Source of the DNA: CAVQZA01 sp963724805
GTDB lineage: Bacteria; Actinomycetota; Thermoleophilia; Gaiellales; Gaiellaceae
Direction of reading: 5' to 3'
DNA length: 64,000 nucleotides
Assembly: GCA_963724805.1 (NCBI GenBank)
Contig: CAVRWA010000014.1
Coordinates: 868,001 to 932,000, forward strand
How positions within the stretch are numbered: the first letter of the stretch is position 1; each line of letters starts with the position of its first letter. Made by a program: the position numbers and the translations under genes. Under the pieces are notes generated by a model. It made no database searches, was not told the origin of the DNA, and saw only the letters and a list, made by a program, of their open reading frames with translations. Shown here one piece after another: positions 23,234 through 32,339 of the stretch.

Positions 23234-25259
23234 CGCCCCGGTCGCGCGGCCGCTCGCGCTGACGCGCGCGATCCCGGCGTGGGCCTATCTGACGGGAATC
23301 GTCGTCGTCTCGGCGGGGCTCCGGTACGCGTTCGGGCGGTGGATGACGGCGCCCTGGATCATGGTCGACGAGCTCGTCTACTCGGAGCTCGCGAAGAGCG
23401 TCGCCGCGACGGGGCACTTCCTGATCCGCGACCAGGCGGCCGGGTCGTACGGGTTCGTCTACCCGCTCCTGATCGCGCCCGCGTGGCGGATCTTCGGCCC
23501 GGTGCCCGACGCCTACGCCGCCGCGAAGGCGATCAACGCGGTCACGATGTCGCTCGCCGCCGTCCCGGCGTACTTTCTCGCCCGCCGCGTGCTCTCCCAG
23601 TGGCTCTCGCTCGCGGCGTCGCTGCTCACGGTCGCGGTGCCCTCGATGGTCTACACGGGCACACTGATGACCGAGAACGCCTTCTACCCGATCTTTCTCG
23701 CCGCGGCGCTCGCGCTCGTGCTGATGCTGGAGCGGCCGACGTGGCAGCGGCAGCTGCTCGTGCTGGGAATTGCGCTCGTCGCGTTCGCGACGCGCGCGCA
23801 GGCGGTCGCGCTGTTCCCGGCGATCCTGACCGCGCCGCTACTGCTCGGGTGGCGCGGCCTGGGCCGCTTCCGCGTCCTCTACGGCACCGTGGCCGGCATC
23901 GCCGCGGTGGCGATCGTCGCCGAGGCGCTGCGCGGTCGCTCGCTGTTCGCGGTGCTCGGCGCCTACCAGACGACGAGCTCCCAGCACTACAGCGCCGGCG
24001 AGGTGGCGAAGTGGGCGCTCTGGCACCTGGCCGGCTTGGACCTCTACCTCGGAGTCATTCCGTTCGCAGCGTTTCTCGTCCTCTGCCTCGAGTGGCGGCG
24101 GCTCGACGGGCCACAGCGGGCGTTCATGGCCGGGACGGGCGCTCTCGCGCTCTGGCTCTGGCTCGAGGTTTCGGCGTTCGCCTCGATCCCGACGGTGCAG
24201 CGGATCGAGGAGCGGAACCTCTTTCACGTCGCGCCGTTCTTCCTGATTGCCCTGCTGCTCTGGGCAGCCCGGCTCGGCGCGCCGCGCCGGCTGCCGTGGG
24301 CCGTGGTCGTCGCGCTCGGCTCCGGCGCTCTCGTCGCCGCGATTCCGTTCGTCCGGTTCATCGGGCTCACTGCGACCTCCGACACGTTCGCGCTCCTGCC
24401 GTGGTGGAAGCTGCAGGAGCATGTGATCACGCTGCACCAGGTGCGCCCCGTCGCGACAGTCTGTGCGCTCGCCGCCGGCGCGCTCTTCCTGGTCGTGCCG
24501 CGCCGGTACGCGCTCGTTCTGCCCCTGCTTGTCCTGGTCTACTTCGCGGCGGTGCAGCGGCCGATCGAGTCGCGGACGACGCTGGCCTCGCGCGGGGCGC
24601 TGTTCCAGGGGATCCGCGGCGTGCGGCCGGACTGGATCGACCGCGCCGTCGGCCGCAGCGCCGACGTGGCGGCGATCTGGACGGGCAAGCCCGACGTCCA
24701 CGTGATCTGGGAGAACGAGTTCTTCAACCGCAGCGTCGGCCCGATCCTCGACACGGGCCCCGCGATCCCCGGCCTGCCGTCGACGGCGGTGACGATCGAC
24801 CCGCACACCGGCCTCGTCCGCGCCGGCGCGAAGCTCGTGCGCCACCGCTACGCGCTCGTCGACTCCTCCCTCGAGCTGAACGGGAAGGTGGTCGCCTCGG
24901 ATCCGCTGCTCGGTGTCTCGCTCTACCGGCTGGCCGGGCCGCTGCGGTCGATGACGACGGTGACCGGGCTCTACCCGAACGACACGTGGTCGGGGCCGCG
25001 CGTCGTCTACACCCGGCACGTCTGCGACGGCGGCGCGGTCGTCGCGACGGTGCTCGGCGATCCGACCCTCTTCACTGCGCCGCAGCGCGTGACGGCGAAC
25101 GGGCGGGTGCACCTCGTCCCGGCCGGGAAGCGGGTCACCCTGACGGTGCCGCTGCACAGGTGCCGGGCCGTCTTCACGGTCAGCCCGACGCGCGTGCCGG
25201 GGCACGGCGACCCACGTCCGCTCGGGATCCACTTCCTCGGCTTCAAGTACGCGCCTTGA
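23223..25259 (+). CDS. GT39-like (PMT/ArnT superfamily) polytopic glycosyltransferase
   Basis: A 678-aa membrane protein with about 11-12 spans, then a soluble C-terminal beta-rich domain (about 470-678). The first loop has VDELVYSELAKSVA (Asp49-Glu50), the acidic pair expected for GT-C enzymes that use polyprenyl-phosphate sugars. It is paralogous to the 32340-34550 protein, which shows DELQTAQLSRAIAETGH at the same place followed by a matching APAW. TTG at 23223 is taken as the start; no ATG or GTG precedes the first span. It probably glycosylates the growing polymer or a protein outside the membrane. Confidence 0.82.
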   Translation: MASSAPVARPLALTRAIPAWAYLTGIVVVSAGLRYAFGRWMTAPWIMVDELVYSELAKSVAATGHFLIRDQAAGSYGFVYPLLIAPAWRIFGPVPDAYAAAKAINAVTMSLAAVPAYFLARRVLSQWLSLAASLLTVAVPSMVYTGTLMTENAFYPIFLAAALALVLMLERPTWQRQLLVLGIALVAFATRAQAVALFPAILTAPLLLGWRGLGRFRVLYGTVAGIAAVAIVAEALRGRSLFAVLGAYQTTSSQHYSAGEVAKWALWHLAGLDLYLGVIPFAAFLVLCLEWRRLDGPQRAFMAGTGALALWLWLEVSAFASIPTVQRIEERNLFHVAPFFLIALLLWAARLGAPRRLPWAVVVALGSGALVAAIPFVRFIGLTATSDTFALLPWWKLQEHVITLHQVRPVATVCALAAGALFLVVPRRYALVLPLLVLVYFAAVQRPIESRTTLASRGALFQGIRGVRPDWIDRAVGRSADVAAIWTGKPDVHVIWENEFFNRSVGPILDTGPAIPGLPSTAVTIDPHTGLVRAGAKLVRHRYALVDSSLELNGKVVASDPLLGVSLYRLAGPLRSMTTVTGLYPNDTWSGPRVVYTRHVCDGGAVVATVLGDPTLFTAPQRVTANGRVHLVPAGKRVTLTVPLHRCRAVFTVSPTRVPGHGDPRPLGIHFLGFKYAP

Positions 25260-25302
25260 GCTTGCTCACGTTCCTGGGGCTTCGCTCGGGGTGGGAGCCA
25301 TC

Positions 25303-25353
25303 GCCGGCCGGCGCGTGGACAGTACGTCGAGGTACGGCTGCGCGCCGGCCGGC
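25303..25353. terminator. 13-bp perfect GC-rich stem-loop
   Basis: GCCGGCCGGCGCG at 25303-25315 pairs perfectly with 25341-25353, leaving a 25-nt loop that contains two GTAC words. It lies 44 bases after the stop of the GT39-like gene and upstream of the next operon. There is no T-run, so if it terminates transcription it does so by structure alone. The rest of the 178-base gap shows nothing else clear. Confidence 0.5.
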
Positions 25354-25437
25354 CTCGGATCGTGCCGCGAGCCGTGTGCCTGGCTCCACAGGAGGGAGCC
25401 CGGCTGCGCCGGGCGGGAGCGAAAGGCGGCCAGGGAC

Positions 25438-26505
25438 GTGAGGATTGCGTTCGACGTGTCCCCGCTGTCGCATCCGCTGAGCGGCGTCGGCAACTACATC
25501 CGCGGCTCGCTCGCGGGGCTCGTCGAGGCGGCCGGCGGGCGCCACGAGATCGTCGCCTTCGCCCCGACGAGCCCGGCCGGGAAGCGGGCGATCCCCGAGG
25601 CGCTCGCGGGGATCGACGTCGAGACGCGGATCGGCTTCCTGCCGTTCGCGCACGGCTGGCGCACGGCCTGGAGCCGCCTGCAGTGGCCGGCCGCCGAACG
25701 GTTCCTCGGCCCTTTCGACGTGCTCCACTTCACCGACTGGATGTACCCGCCCCAGCATGCCGGGCTCCGTTCGACGATGGTGCACGACCTCGTCCCGCTG
25801 CACTTCCCGGAGTGGGTGCAGAAGCGCACCGAGTCGATGCACGGAGCGAAATACCGCCACATGGCGCAGGCCTGTGACGTGATCTTCACGAACTCGGAGT
25901 TCACCGCCGCGGACGTCGCCACGACCTTCGACGTGCTGCGAGAGCGGCTGCACGTGGCCTATCCGGGCGCGGACGGCTTCTCGCCGGACGGACCGCGCGC
26001 CGCCCTCGGCCGCCCCTTCGCGCTCACGGTGGCGACGCTCGAGCCGCGCAAGAACCTGTCCACGCTCGTCGAGGCCTATCGGCTCCTCGACACGGAGCTC
26101 GCGCTCGCGGTCGTCGGCGGGAAGGGCTGGGGCGAGCAGCCGCAGCTCGACGTTCCCGGCGTGGAGCGGCTCGACTACCTCGCGCACACGGAGCTGCCGG
26201 AGTGGTACCGCGGCGCCGCGGTGTTCGTCTATCCCTCGCGGTTCGAAGGCTTCGGGATGCCGATCGTCGAGGCGATGGCGAGCGGCGTCCCCTGTGTCGT
26301 CTCCTCGCACCCTTCGATGGACGAGGCCTGCGGAGACGCGGCCGTCCGTGTCGATCCGGAGAGCCCGGCGGCGATCGCCGCGGGGATGGAGCGGGCGCTC
26401 GCCGAGCGCGACCGGCTCCGCGCCGCGGGGCTCGAGCACGCGCGCCGGTTCACCTGGCTCGCCTGCGGCCGGGTCATGCTCGACGCGTTCGAGGCGGCAG
26501 CGTGA
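25438..26505 (+). CDS. Family 4 glycosyltransferase
   Basis: A 355-aa GT-B mannosyl-/rhamnosyltransferase-like protein. VRIAFDVSPLSHPLSGVGNY is the acceptor-side glycine loop and TMVHDLVPLHFPEW the His region. TVATLEPRKNLSTLVEAYRL carries the donor Arg-Lys, and VYPSRFEGFGMPIVEAMASG the EX7E motif. GTG at 25438 starts directly at the conserved N-terminus; the open frame upstream crosses a hairpin and is non-coding in character. It is the first of five genes linked by GTGA overlaps. Two neighbours share its design, suggesting local duplication. Confidence 0.9.
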   Translation: MRIAFDVSPLSHPLSGVGNYIRGSLAGLVEAAGGRHEIVAFAPTSPAGKRAIPEALAGIDVETRIGFLPFAHGWRTAWSRLQWPAAERFLGPFDVLHFTDWMYPPQHAGLRSTMVHDLVPLHFPEWVQKRTESMHGAKYRHMAQACDVIFTNSEFTAADVATTFDVLRERLHVAYPGADGFSPDGPRAALGRPFALTVATLEPRKNLSTLVEAYRLLDTELALAVVGGKGWGEQPQLDVPGVERLDYLAHTELPEWYRGAAVFVYPSRFEGFGMPIVEAMASGVPCVVSSHPSMDEACGDAAVRVDPESPAAIAAGMERALAERDRLRAAGLEHARRFTWLACGRVMLDAFEAAA

Positions 26506-27477
26506 TCCGCGTGGGCGTCGACGTCTCGCCGCTGCGGCAGACACGCGCCGGCACCGCGCGCGTGATCGAGGGGCTGGCAGCCCAGCCGATGCCGGGGATC
26601 GAGCGCGTCGAGCTCGGCTTCGGCCGCGCCGGGAGGCTCGGCACGCTCGAGCTCGATCTCGCCTGGTACCCGTTTCTGCTGGCCCGTCGCGCTCGAGGGC
26701 TCGACGTGCTGCACTGCCCGACCTACCGCGCGCCGGCCGACGCTCGGGTGCCGGTCGTGATCACGGTCCACGATCTCGCCGTGTTCCGCTTCCCGGAGGC
26801 GTTCGGCCGTTGGACGCGCGCGTACAGCCGCCGCGTCGTTCCGCGGGCCGCCCGTGCCGCGCGGCTCGTGCTCGCGGTTTCGGAGTTCACGAAGCGTGAG
26901 GCGGTCGAGCTGCTCGGGCTCCCCGAGGAGCGCATACGCGTCGTCCCGAACGGGGTCGAGCCGGTCTTCCGCCCAGACGGCGAGGCGGCGCCCGGCGATT
27001 ACGTGCTCGCGGTCGGCACGCTCGAGCCGCGCAAGAACCTGCCGCGCCTCGCCGAGGCGGCCCGCAGGCTGGGCGTCGAGCTCCGCGTTGCAGGCGCGCC
27101 CGGTTGGGGCGACGTCCCGCTCGCGGGCGCCACCCTGGTCGGTGAGGTCCCGGACGAAGAGCTCGGCGCGCCTCTATCGCGGCGCCCGCTGCCTCGCCTA
27201 TCCGTCGCTCTACGAGGGCTTCGGGATCCCGGTGCTGGAGGCGATGGCGTGCGGCACGCCGGTCGTGACCAGCGACCGGGCGGGGACGGCCGAGACGGCG
27301 GGCGGCGCGGCCGTGCTCGTCGACCCGCTCGAGCCCGAGGCGATCGCGGGCGGGATCGAGGAGGCCTACGCGCGTCGCGAGGAACTGCGGGCCCGAGGGC
27401 TCGAGCGTGCGCGTGGGTTCACCTGGGAGCGCGCGGCGGCGCTCACGGCCGAGGCGTATCGCGAGGCGGCCGCGTGA
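26502..27477 (+). pseudogene. Family 4 glycosyltransferase interrupted by a frameshift at about 27165
   Basis: Reconstructs to about 324 aa, similar in plan to its neighbours. VIRVGVDVSPLRQTRAGTAR starts it, with VITVHDLAVFRFPEAF and AVGTLEPRKNLPRLAEAA mid-protein. After DEEL the frame shifts, and the adjacent frame continues with LYRGARCLAYPSLYEGFG and IPVLEAMACGTPVV, the EX7E motif. Deleting one G at 27165-27166 restores a perfect GT4 (DEELARLYRGARC). GTG at 26502 overlaps the previous stop and the end overlaps the next GTG. Either the gene is newly broken or the assembly has an extra base. Confidence 0.8.
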
Positions 27478-28469
27478 TCGTCGTCGACGCCGACGTCCTC
27501 GGCCGCCGCCGCACCGGTGACGAGACCTACGTACGCGAGCTCCTTCGCGCGCTGCCGGGAGTCGCGCCGGACCTTCGCCTCGCGGCGGTCGTCCGCGACG
27601 CGTCGCTCGTCCCGCAGGGAATCGAGCCGCTTGCTCTTCCGGCGAGCAGCCAGGAGCTCAGGATGGCCTGGCGCCTGCCGCGCTTGCTTCGCCGTGTGCG
27701 CCCCGAGCTCGCCCACCTCCTGCACGTGATCCCGCCGGGATGCCCGTGCCCTGCCGTGCTCACGATCCAGGACCTCTCGTTCGAGCGGGATCCCTCCGTG
27801 ATGAGCGCCTGGGAGCGCCGCATTTTTCGCACGGCCGTGCCGCGTTCGGCACGCCGCGCGGCGCGGATCCTCGCGATCTCGGAGCGAACGCGCGACGACC
27901 TCGTCGAGCTGTACGGGATTCCTCTAGAGCGGATCGTCGTCACTCCGCTCGGCGTCGACCCTGACTTCCGGCCCGGCCGGGCCCGCGGGGACTACCTTCT
28001 GCTCGTGGGCGCGATCGAGCCACGCAAGGATCCCCTGGCGGCCGCGAAGGCGGCCCGGGCCGTCGGCCGGCCGCTCGTGGTCGTCGGGCCCGCGCGCGAT
28101 CCCGCTCTCGAGCGCGCGCTCCTAGACGAGGGGGCCGACCTGCGCGGCTACGTGGAGAAGACGGAGCTCGTCCGCCTCTACCAGGAGGCGGCCTGCGTTC
28201 TCTTCCCCTCGCGCTACGAGGGGTTCGGCCTGCCGCTGGTCGAAGCGATGGCGTGCGGCACCCCGGTCGTCGCGCGCCCCGACGCGGCCCTGCGCGAGGT
28301 CGCCGGCGACGCGGCGGTCTTCGCGGAGGGCGACCTCGGCGACGCGGTGCGAGCGGCCCTGGCGGACTCCGAGCGCCTGTCGGCCGCAGGGCTCGAGCGC
28401 GCGAAGCGGTTCACGTGGGAGGAGACGGCCCGGCTCACTGCGGCCGTCTACCGGGAGCTCCTGTCGTGA
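27474..28469 (+). CDS. Family 4 glycosyltransferase
   Basis: A 331-aa GT-B enzyme, third in the tandem GT4 set. VIVVDADVLGRRRTGDETYV opens it and LTIQDLSFERDPSVM is the acceptor-side region. LLVGAIEPRKDPLAAAKAAR holds the donor Arg-Lys, and LFPSRYEGFGLPLVEAMACG the EX7E motif, followed by ALREVAGDAAVF. The GTG at 27474 overlaps the upstream stop as GTGA, and its own stop overlaps the next GTG the same way, so ribosomes can pass directly along the set. Confidence 0.9.
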   Translation: MIVVDADVLGRRRTGDETYVRELLRALPGVAPDLRLAAVVRDASLVPQGIEPLALPASSQELRMAWRLPRLLRRVRPELAHLLHVIPPGCPCPAVLTIQDLSFERDPSVMSAWERRIFRTAVPRSARRAARILAISERTRDDLVELYGIPLERIVVTPLGVDPDFRPGRARGDYLLLVGAIEPRKDPLAAAKAARAVGRPLVVVGPARDPALERALLDEGADLRGYVEKTELVRLYQEAACVLFPSRYEGFGLPLVEAMACGTPVVARPDAALREVAGDAAVFAEGDLGDAVRAALADSERLSAAGLERAKRFTWEETARLTAAVYRELLS

Positions 28470-29224
28470 TCTCGGCCGTCGTCGTCTCGCACGGCCACGC
28501 CGCCGAGCTCGAGCGCTCGCTCCCGGCTCTCGCGCCCCAGGTCGACGAGCTCGTAGTCGTCGCGAACATTCAGGGCTCGGTCGGGCGGCTGCCGGACGGG
28601 ACGCGCGTGCTGGAGAACGAGCGCCCGCTCTCGTTCGCCGCCAACGCCAACCAGGGCTTCGCCGCGACCACCGGCGAGTACGTGGTGATCGCCAACCCGG
28701 ATGCCGTGCCCGAGCCGGGGGCCGTCGCCTCGCTCCACGCCTTCGTGGAGGAGCACCCGCGGTGCGGCGTGGCCGGCCCGCGGATGGTGTATCCCGACGG
28801 CTCGTGGCAGGCCTCGCGGCGAAGCTTCCCGACCGTCGGCGCGACCCTCGTCCGTCGCACCCCGGCGCGCCGCCTCTTCCCGCCGCTCGAGTACCAGCGC
28901 AAGCACTACCTGCTCGACGAGCGCCCGACCGAGCCGGTGCAGACCGACACGATGCTCGGCGCCTTCCTCCTCCTGCGGCGGGCGATGCTCGCCGAGCTGC
29001 GCGGCTTCGATCCCGGCTACCGCATGTACTGCGAGGACATCGACCTCAACTACCGTGCCGCCAGGGCGGGTTGGGAGCGCTGGTACGTGCCCGAGGCGGT
29101 CGTGGTGCACGACTACGCGGCCGTGATCGACCACACCTTCCTCTCGCGGCACACGATCTGGCACGCCAGGGCGATGCTGCGCTTCCTTCGCAAGCACCCC
29201 GAGCGGTTGCTCGCGTTGCGGTGA
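28466..29224 (+). CDS. Family 2 glycosyltransferase, rhamnosyltransferase-like
   Basis: A 252-aa GT-A enzyme like WbbL-type rhamnosyltransferases. VISAVVVSHGHAAELERSLP starts it, and SFAANANQGFAATTGEYVV leads to VIANPDAVPE, where the usual DXD is NPDA. MLGAFLLLRRAMLAELRGFD and CEDIDLNYRA (the ED motif) complete the signature. Tyr- and His-rich sequence follows near the end. GTG at 28466 overlaps the previous stop (GTGA). It probably adds a deoxysugar such as rhamnose or fucose to the lipid-linked chain, though the donor is inferred. Confidence 0.88.
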   Translation: MISAVVVSHGHAAELERSLPALAPQVDELVVVANIQGSVGRLPDGTRVLENERPLSFAANANQGFAATTGEYVVIANPDAVPEPGAVASLHAFVEEHPRCGVAGPRMVYPDGSWQASRRSFPTVGATLVRRTPARRLFPPLEYQRKHYLLDERPTEPVQTDTMLGAFLLLRRAMLAELRGFDPGYRMYCEDIDLNYRAARAGWERWYVPEAVVVHDYAAVIDHTFLSRHTIWHARAMLRFLRKHPERLLALR

Positions 29225-29838
29225 AGGACCCCGAACGGATCCAGGCGCAGTACGCCGCCGGCGCCGAGGGCTGGAGTCGCGGATACGCCGACGCCGCCGC
29301 CTACCTGGGCCATCGCGCCGAGCTCGTCGTCTCGCTCGGGCCGAGCCTCGAGCCCGGCGACCGCGTGCTCGACCTCGCCTGTGGTGACGGCGCGCTCGCC
29401 GCGTTCCTCCCGGGCCTCGAATACCTCGGGGTCGACGCGAGCCCGGAGATGGTCGAGCAGGCGAGGCGCAACGGCGTCGCCGCCGAGCTCGGCGACCTCA
29501 ACGAGTTCGCCCCGGCGGCGCCGGTCGCCGCCACCTGCGTGTTCCGCGCGATCTACTACGCGGGCGACCGTGCTGCCTTCTTCCGCCACGTCGCGTCCTA
29601 CACGAAGCGGAAGCTCGTCTTCGACCTCAACCCGAGGCAATACGGGCTCGATGACGTGCGCGCCGAGCTTCGGGCCGCCGGGTTCTCGCGGCTCGAGCTA
29701 CGGCCGTTCTTCGTCCCACAGACCGTCGCTCTGCCGCGCGCGGCGGTGTCGGCACTTCGGGTTGCGGAGCGAAGCGGACCGGCGGCGCGCCTCGCGCTCC
29801 GGTTCCGCTTCACCTACCTCTGCGCGGCAACTCCGTAG
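29221..29838 (+). CDS. SAM-dependent methyltransferase
   Basis: A 205-aa class I methyltransferase. VLDLACGDGALAAFL is motif I, YLGVDASPEMVEQA motif II and ATCVFRAIYYAGD motif IV. It ends the five-gene GTGA-linked set (GTG at 29221), so a sugar or lipid-linked glycan is a likely substrate. Its last 29 bases overlap the 3' end of the convergent secreted-protein gene, an unusually deep tail-to-tail overlap. Confidence 0.8.
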   Translation: MKDPERIQAQYAAGAEGWSRGYADAAAYLGHRAELVVSLGPSLEPGDRVLDLACGDGALAAFLPGLEYLGVDASPEMVEQARRNGVAAELGDLNEFAPAAPVAATCVFRAIYYAGDRAAFFRHVASYTKRKLVFDLNPRQYGLDDVRAELRAAGFSRLELRPFFVPQTVALPRAAVSALRVAERSGPAARLALRFRFTYLCAATP

Positions 29839-32264
29839 GGCCGGCCGGGCTCGAGATGCTCTCGCAGTTCTTGACGACGTCGATCGCGTCCACCGTCGCC
29901 TTGTCGACCCCGGCGCCGCAGTCGACCGTGTCGCGTTGGCCGTCCACTGCGATGATCGTGTCGCTGCCTTTCGCGCCCTGGAACTTGTCGGCTCCCGCCG
30001 CACCGTCGATCACGTCGTTGCCGTCGCCGCCGTTCATGGTGTCGTTGCCGCCGCCGCCCATGATCGTGTCGTTCCCACCGAGGCCCTTGATGATGTCCGG
30101 CCCGCCTCCGCCCGCGAGGTAGTCGTTCTTCTTCGTGCCCGTGATCTTCTTGCCCTTCGGCTCCGGCGGCAGCTGGACGATCACGTCGGACGGGTCGGAG
30201 TTGACGGTCGCGGCACCGACCGCGTTCCTCCCGGTCACGAGGAGCTTGATCGTGTAGCCGGTGTCGGAGATCTTGAGCTTGTAGGTGGTGCCTTTGACGT
30301 TCGGGATCGCGTTGCAGTCCTGCCCGGTGGCGTCGCAGTGGAGCCAGGTGTACGTGTACCGGATCGGCGCCTCGCCGGTCCAGGACCCCGGGGTGGCAAC
30401 GAGCGTCGAGCCGGGGACCGGCTTGCCTGCGAGCACGGGCGGATCGCTGTTCGCGGGCCCGAACCGCGTCTTCGGCAGGATCGGCAAGGTGTGGTTCGAG
30501 ACGCCGTAGTTGGAGCCGCCGCCGTTGGCCGCGGTCACCTGCGAGCGGATCGTGGCGCCCTGGTCGGACGGTTGGAGCACGTAGGACGACGCCGTTGCCC
30601 CGGGGATGGGCGTGCACGGTTGGCCCACGGGCTGGCATTTCAGCCACTGGTAGGTGAAGTGGAGCGGCGTCGAGCCGGAGAACGTCCCCGTGTCGGTGGT
30701 GAGCGTCGAGCCGACCTCGATCGAGCCGGCGAGGATCTTCGGCGAGACGGTGTTCTTCGGCAGGTCGCCGGTGACCGGGTACGTGAGGACAGAGTAGGCC
30801 GTATCGGAGCCTGCGGAGTTCTTGGCCGTGACCTTCAGGCGGAGCGAGTGGCTGATGTAGTCGCCGTCGGCGCGTACGAGCTGCTCGTCGCACCGGGAAT
30901 GTCCTGCGCACTGGGGCGGCTTGAGGTAGTCGCAGTACTGCCACTGGAACGAGAACGTGATCGGGGACAAGCCGGACCACGTGCCGGCCGTGGCGCTGGC
31001 GACCGGGCCGTTCGGAAACGCCTTTGGAAACGCCGTTGATCAGGGCGGGCGCCTGCAGGTTCACCGGCCAGTCCGGCAGGTGACCGGCGAGGCGACGGCG
31101 TCGGATGCCGTCGTGCCCACGAAGTTATGCGCCGTCTCCCGCACCCGGATGCGTCACGGTGGGCTGAGCGTCGGCAGCCGTGACGACGTAGCTGGTGCCC
31201 GTGGCGCCGGAGATGGGGACGCAGTTGGCGCCGAGGCTGTCGCAGCGAAGCCACTGGTAGGTGAAAGCCGGCGTGGCCGGTGGCACCCCCCAGGCGCCGA
31301 GCCATTGCCCCGATGTCACAGTGAGAGTCCCGCCCAGGACCGGCGGGCCCGTGGGTGTGATCGACGGCCAGACGAGGTTGATCGGCGCGACGTCCTGCCA
31401 GTCGGGCGCGGTTCCGCCTGCCGTCCCTGCGATGACGCTCGGAGACGTGGACGTGCCGGCCGCCGGGAACGTCGCGATGCCTCCGGCGACGGAGACGGCG
31501 ATCGTTTGACCGTCCGGCGACCACGCCGGCCGGGTTTCGCTGTCGGCTGGGGTGGAAGTGAGTGGAGAGTCGGCCCCGATCGAGGTCGGTGTTGTCTGGT
31601 AGATGTCGACCGCGCCGCCGCGGGTGGTGGAGAACGCGATCTTGGTGCCGTCAGGGGACCAGGTCGGGTTCCTGTTCAACGAGCCGGGGCCGCCGCCCGA
31701 TGCCTGGTTCAGCGAACCGCCGCCGGAGTCCATCACCCAGATCTCGAAACGGCCTGACGTGCGGTCGCTGGAGAAGGCGACCGTGCTCCCGTCGGGCGAG
31801 ACCGCAGGGTCTTGGTCGACGGCGGCGTTGTTGGTCAGGTTTGTCGGAATCCCGCCCGCTGGATAGGCGATCTTCATGATCTCGTCCGGCGTTGGATCCG
31901 GCGCGCCGCTCTTGTAGTAAATGAAGAGAGCGTCTCGTGACCAGGCGGGCTCGGAGCCCGACCGCGCCGGTGAGCGCGGTCTCGGTGCCGCCGGCGATCG
32001 GGATCGTGTAGATCTGCCCGCCGCGGTCGTACGCGACGGTCTGGCCGTCGGGCGAGACGACGGGGTTGTTCCCGGTCGCTATGGGCGTGGAGGGCACACC
32101 GCCGTGCGCTCGGGATCGTTTCAATCGACGTACCGTTGGCAAACACGATCAGCCCGCCGGCGGCAGGGAAGGCGGCGTGCGCCGAGCCGATGCCCGAGGC
32201 ACAGCGCGACCAGCGCAAACAGCGCTGCTCCTCGTGCGGTGCGCGTCTTCGAGACCCCGTTCAT
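29810..32264 (-). pseudogene. Secreted PD40 beta-propeller/Ig-like/RTX-repeat protein with about six frameshifts
   Basis: Reconstructs to about 815 aa. A signal peptide (SKTRTARGAALFALVALCL) starts at ATG 32264. TolB-type WD40-like PD40 repeats follow (VVSPDGQTVAYD, AVSPDGSTVAFSSD, TWSPDGTKIAFS, AWSPDGQTIAVS). Several Ig-like modules come next (FTYQWLRCD, FSFQWQYCDY, FTYQWLKCQ, YTYTWLHCD). The C-terminus has RTX calcium-binding nonapeptides (GGNDTIMGGGGNDTMNGGDG). Frame changes fall near 32195, 32105, 31957, 31151, 31060 and 31035; five look like one extra base, one like a missing base. The part below 31.0 kb is intact. Such proteins are exported and may bind cell-surface glycan; that role is inferred. 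Decay and sequence error are both possible. Confidence 0.75.
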
Positions 32265-32339
32265 AGCAATGCCTTCGAGTTCTTAGACGACATCCGCCCG
32301 CATATGTCAGTCTGCACGGTTCACGTTCACCGCGCCACC

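Noticed and set aside
29810..32264. Programmed frameshifting as the explanation for the RTX-type gene
   Set aside because: Six shifts in one gene, at unrelated sequences without slippery heptamers and associated structures, are not plausible as programmed events.
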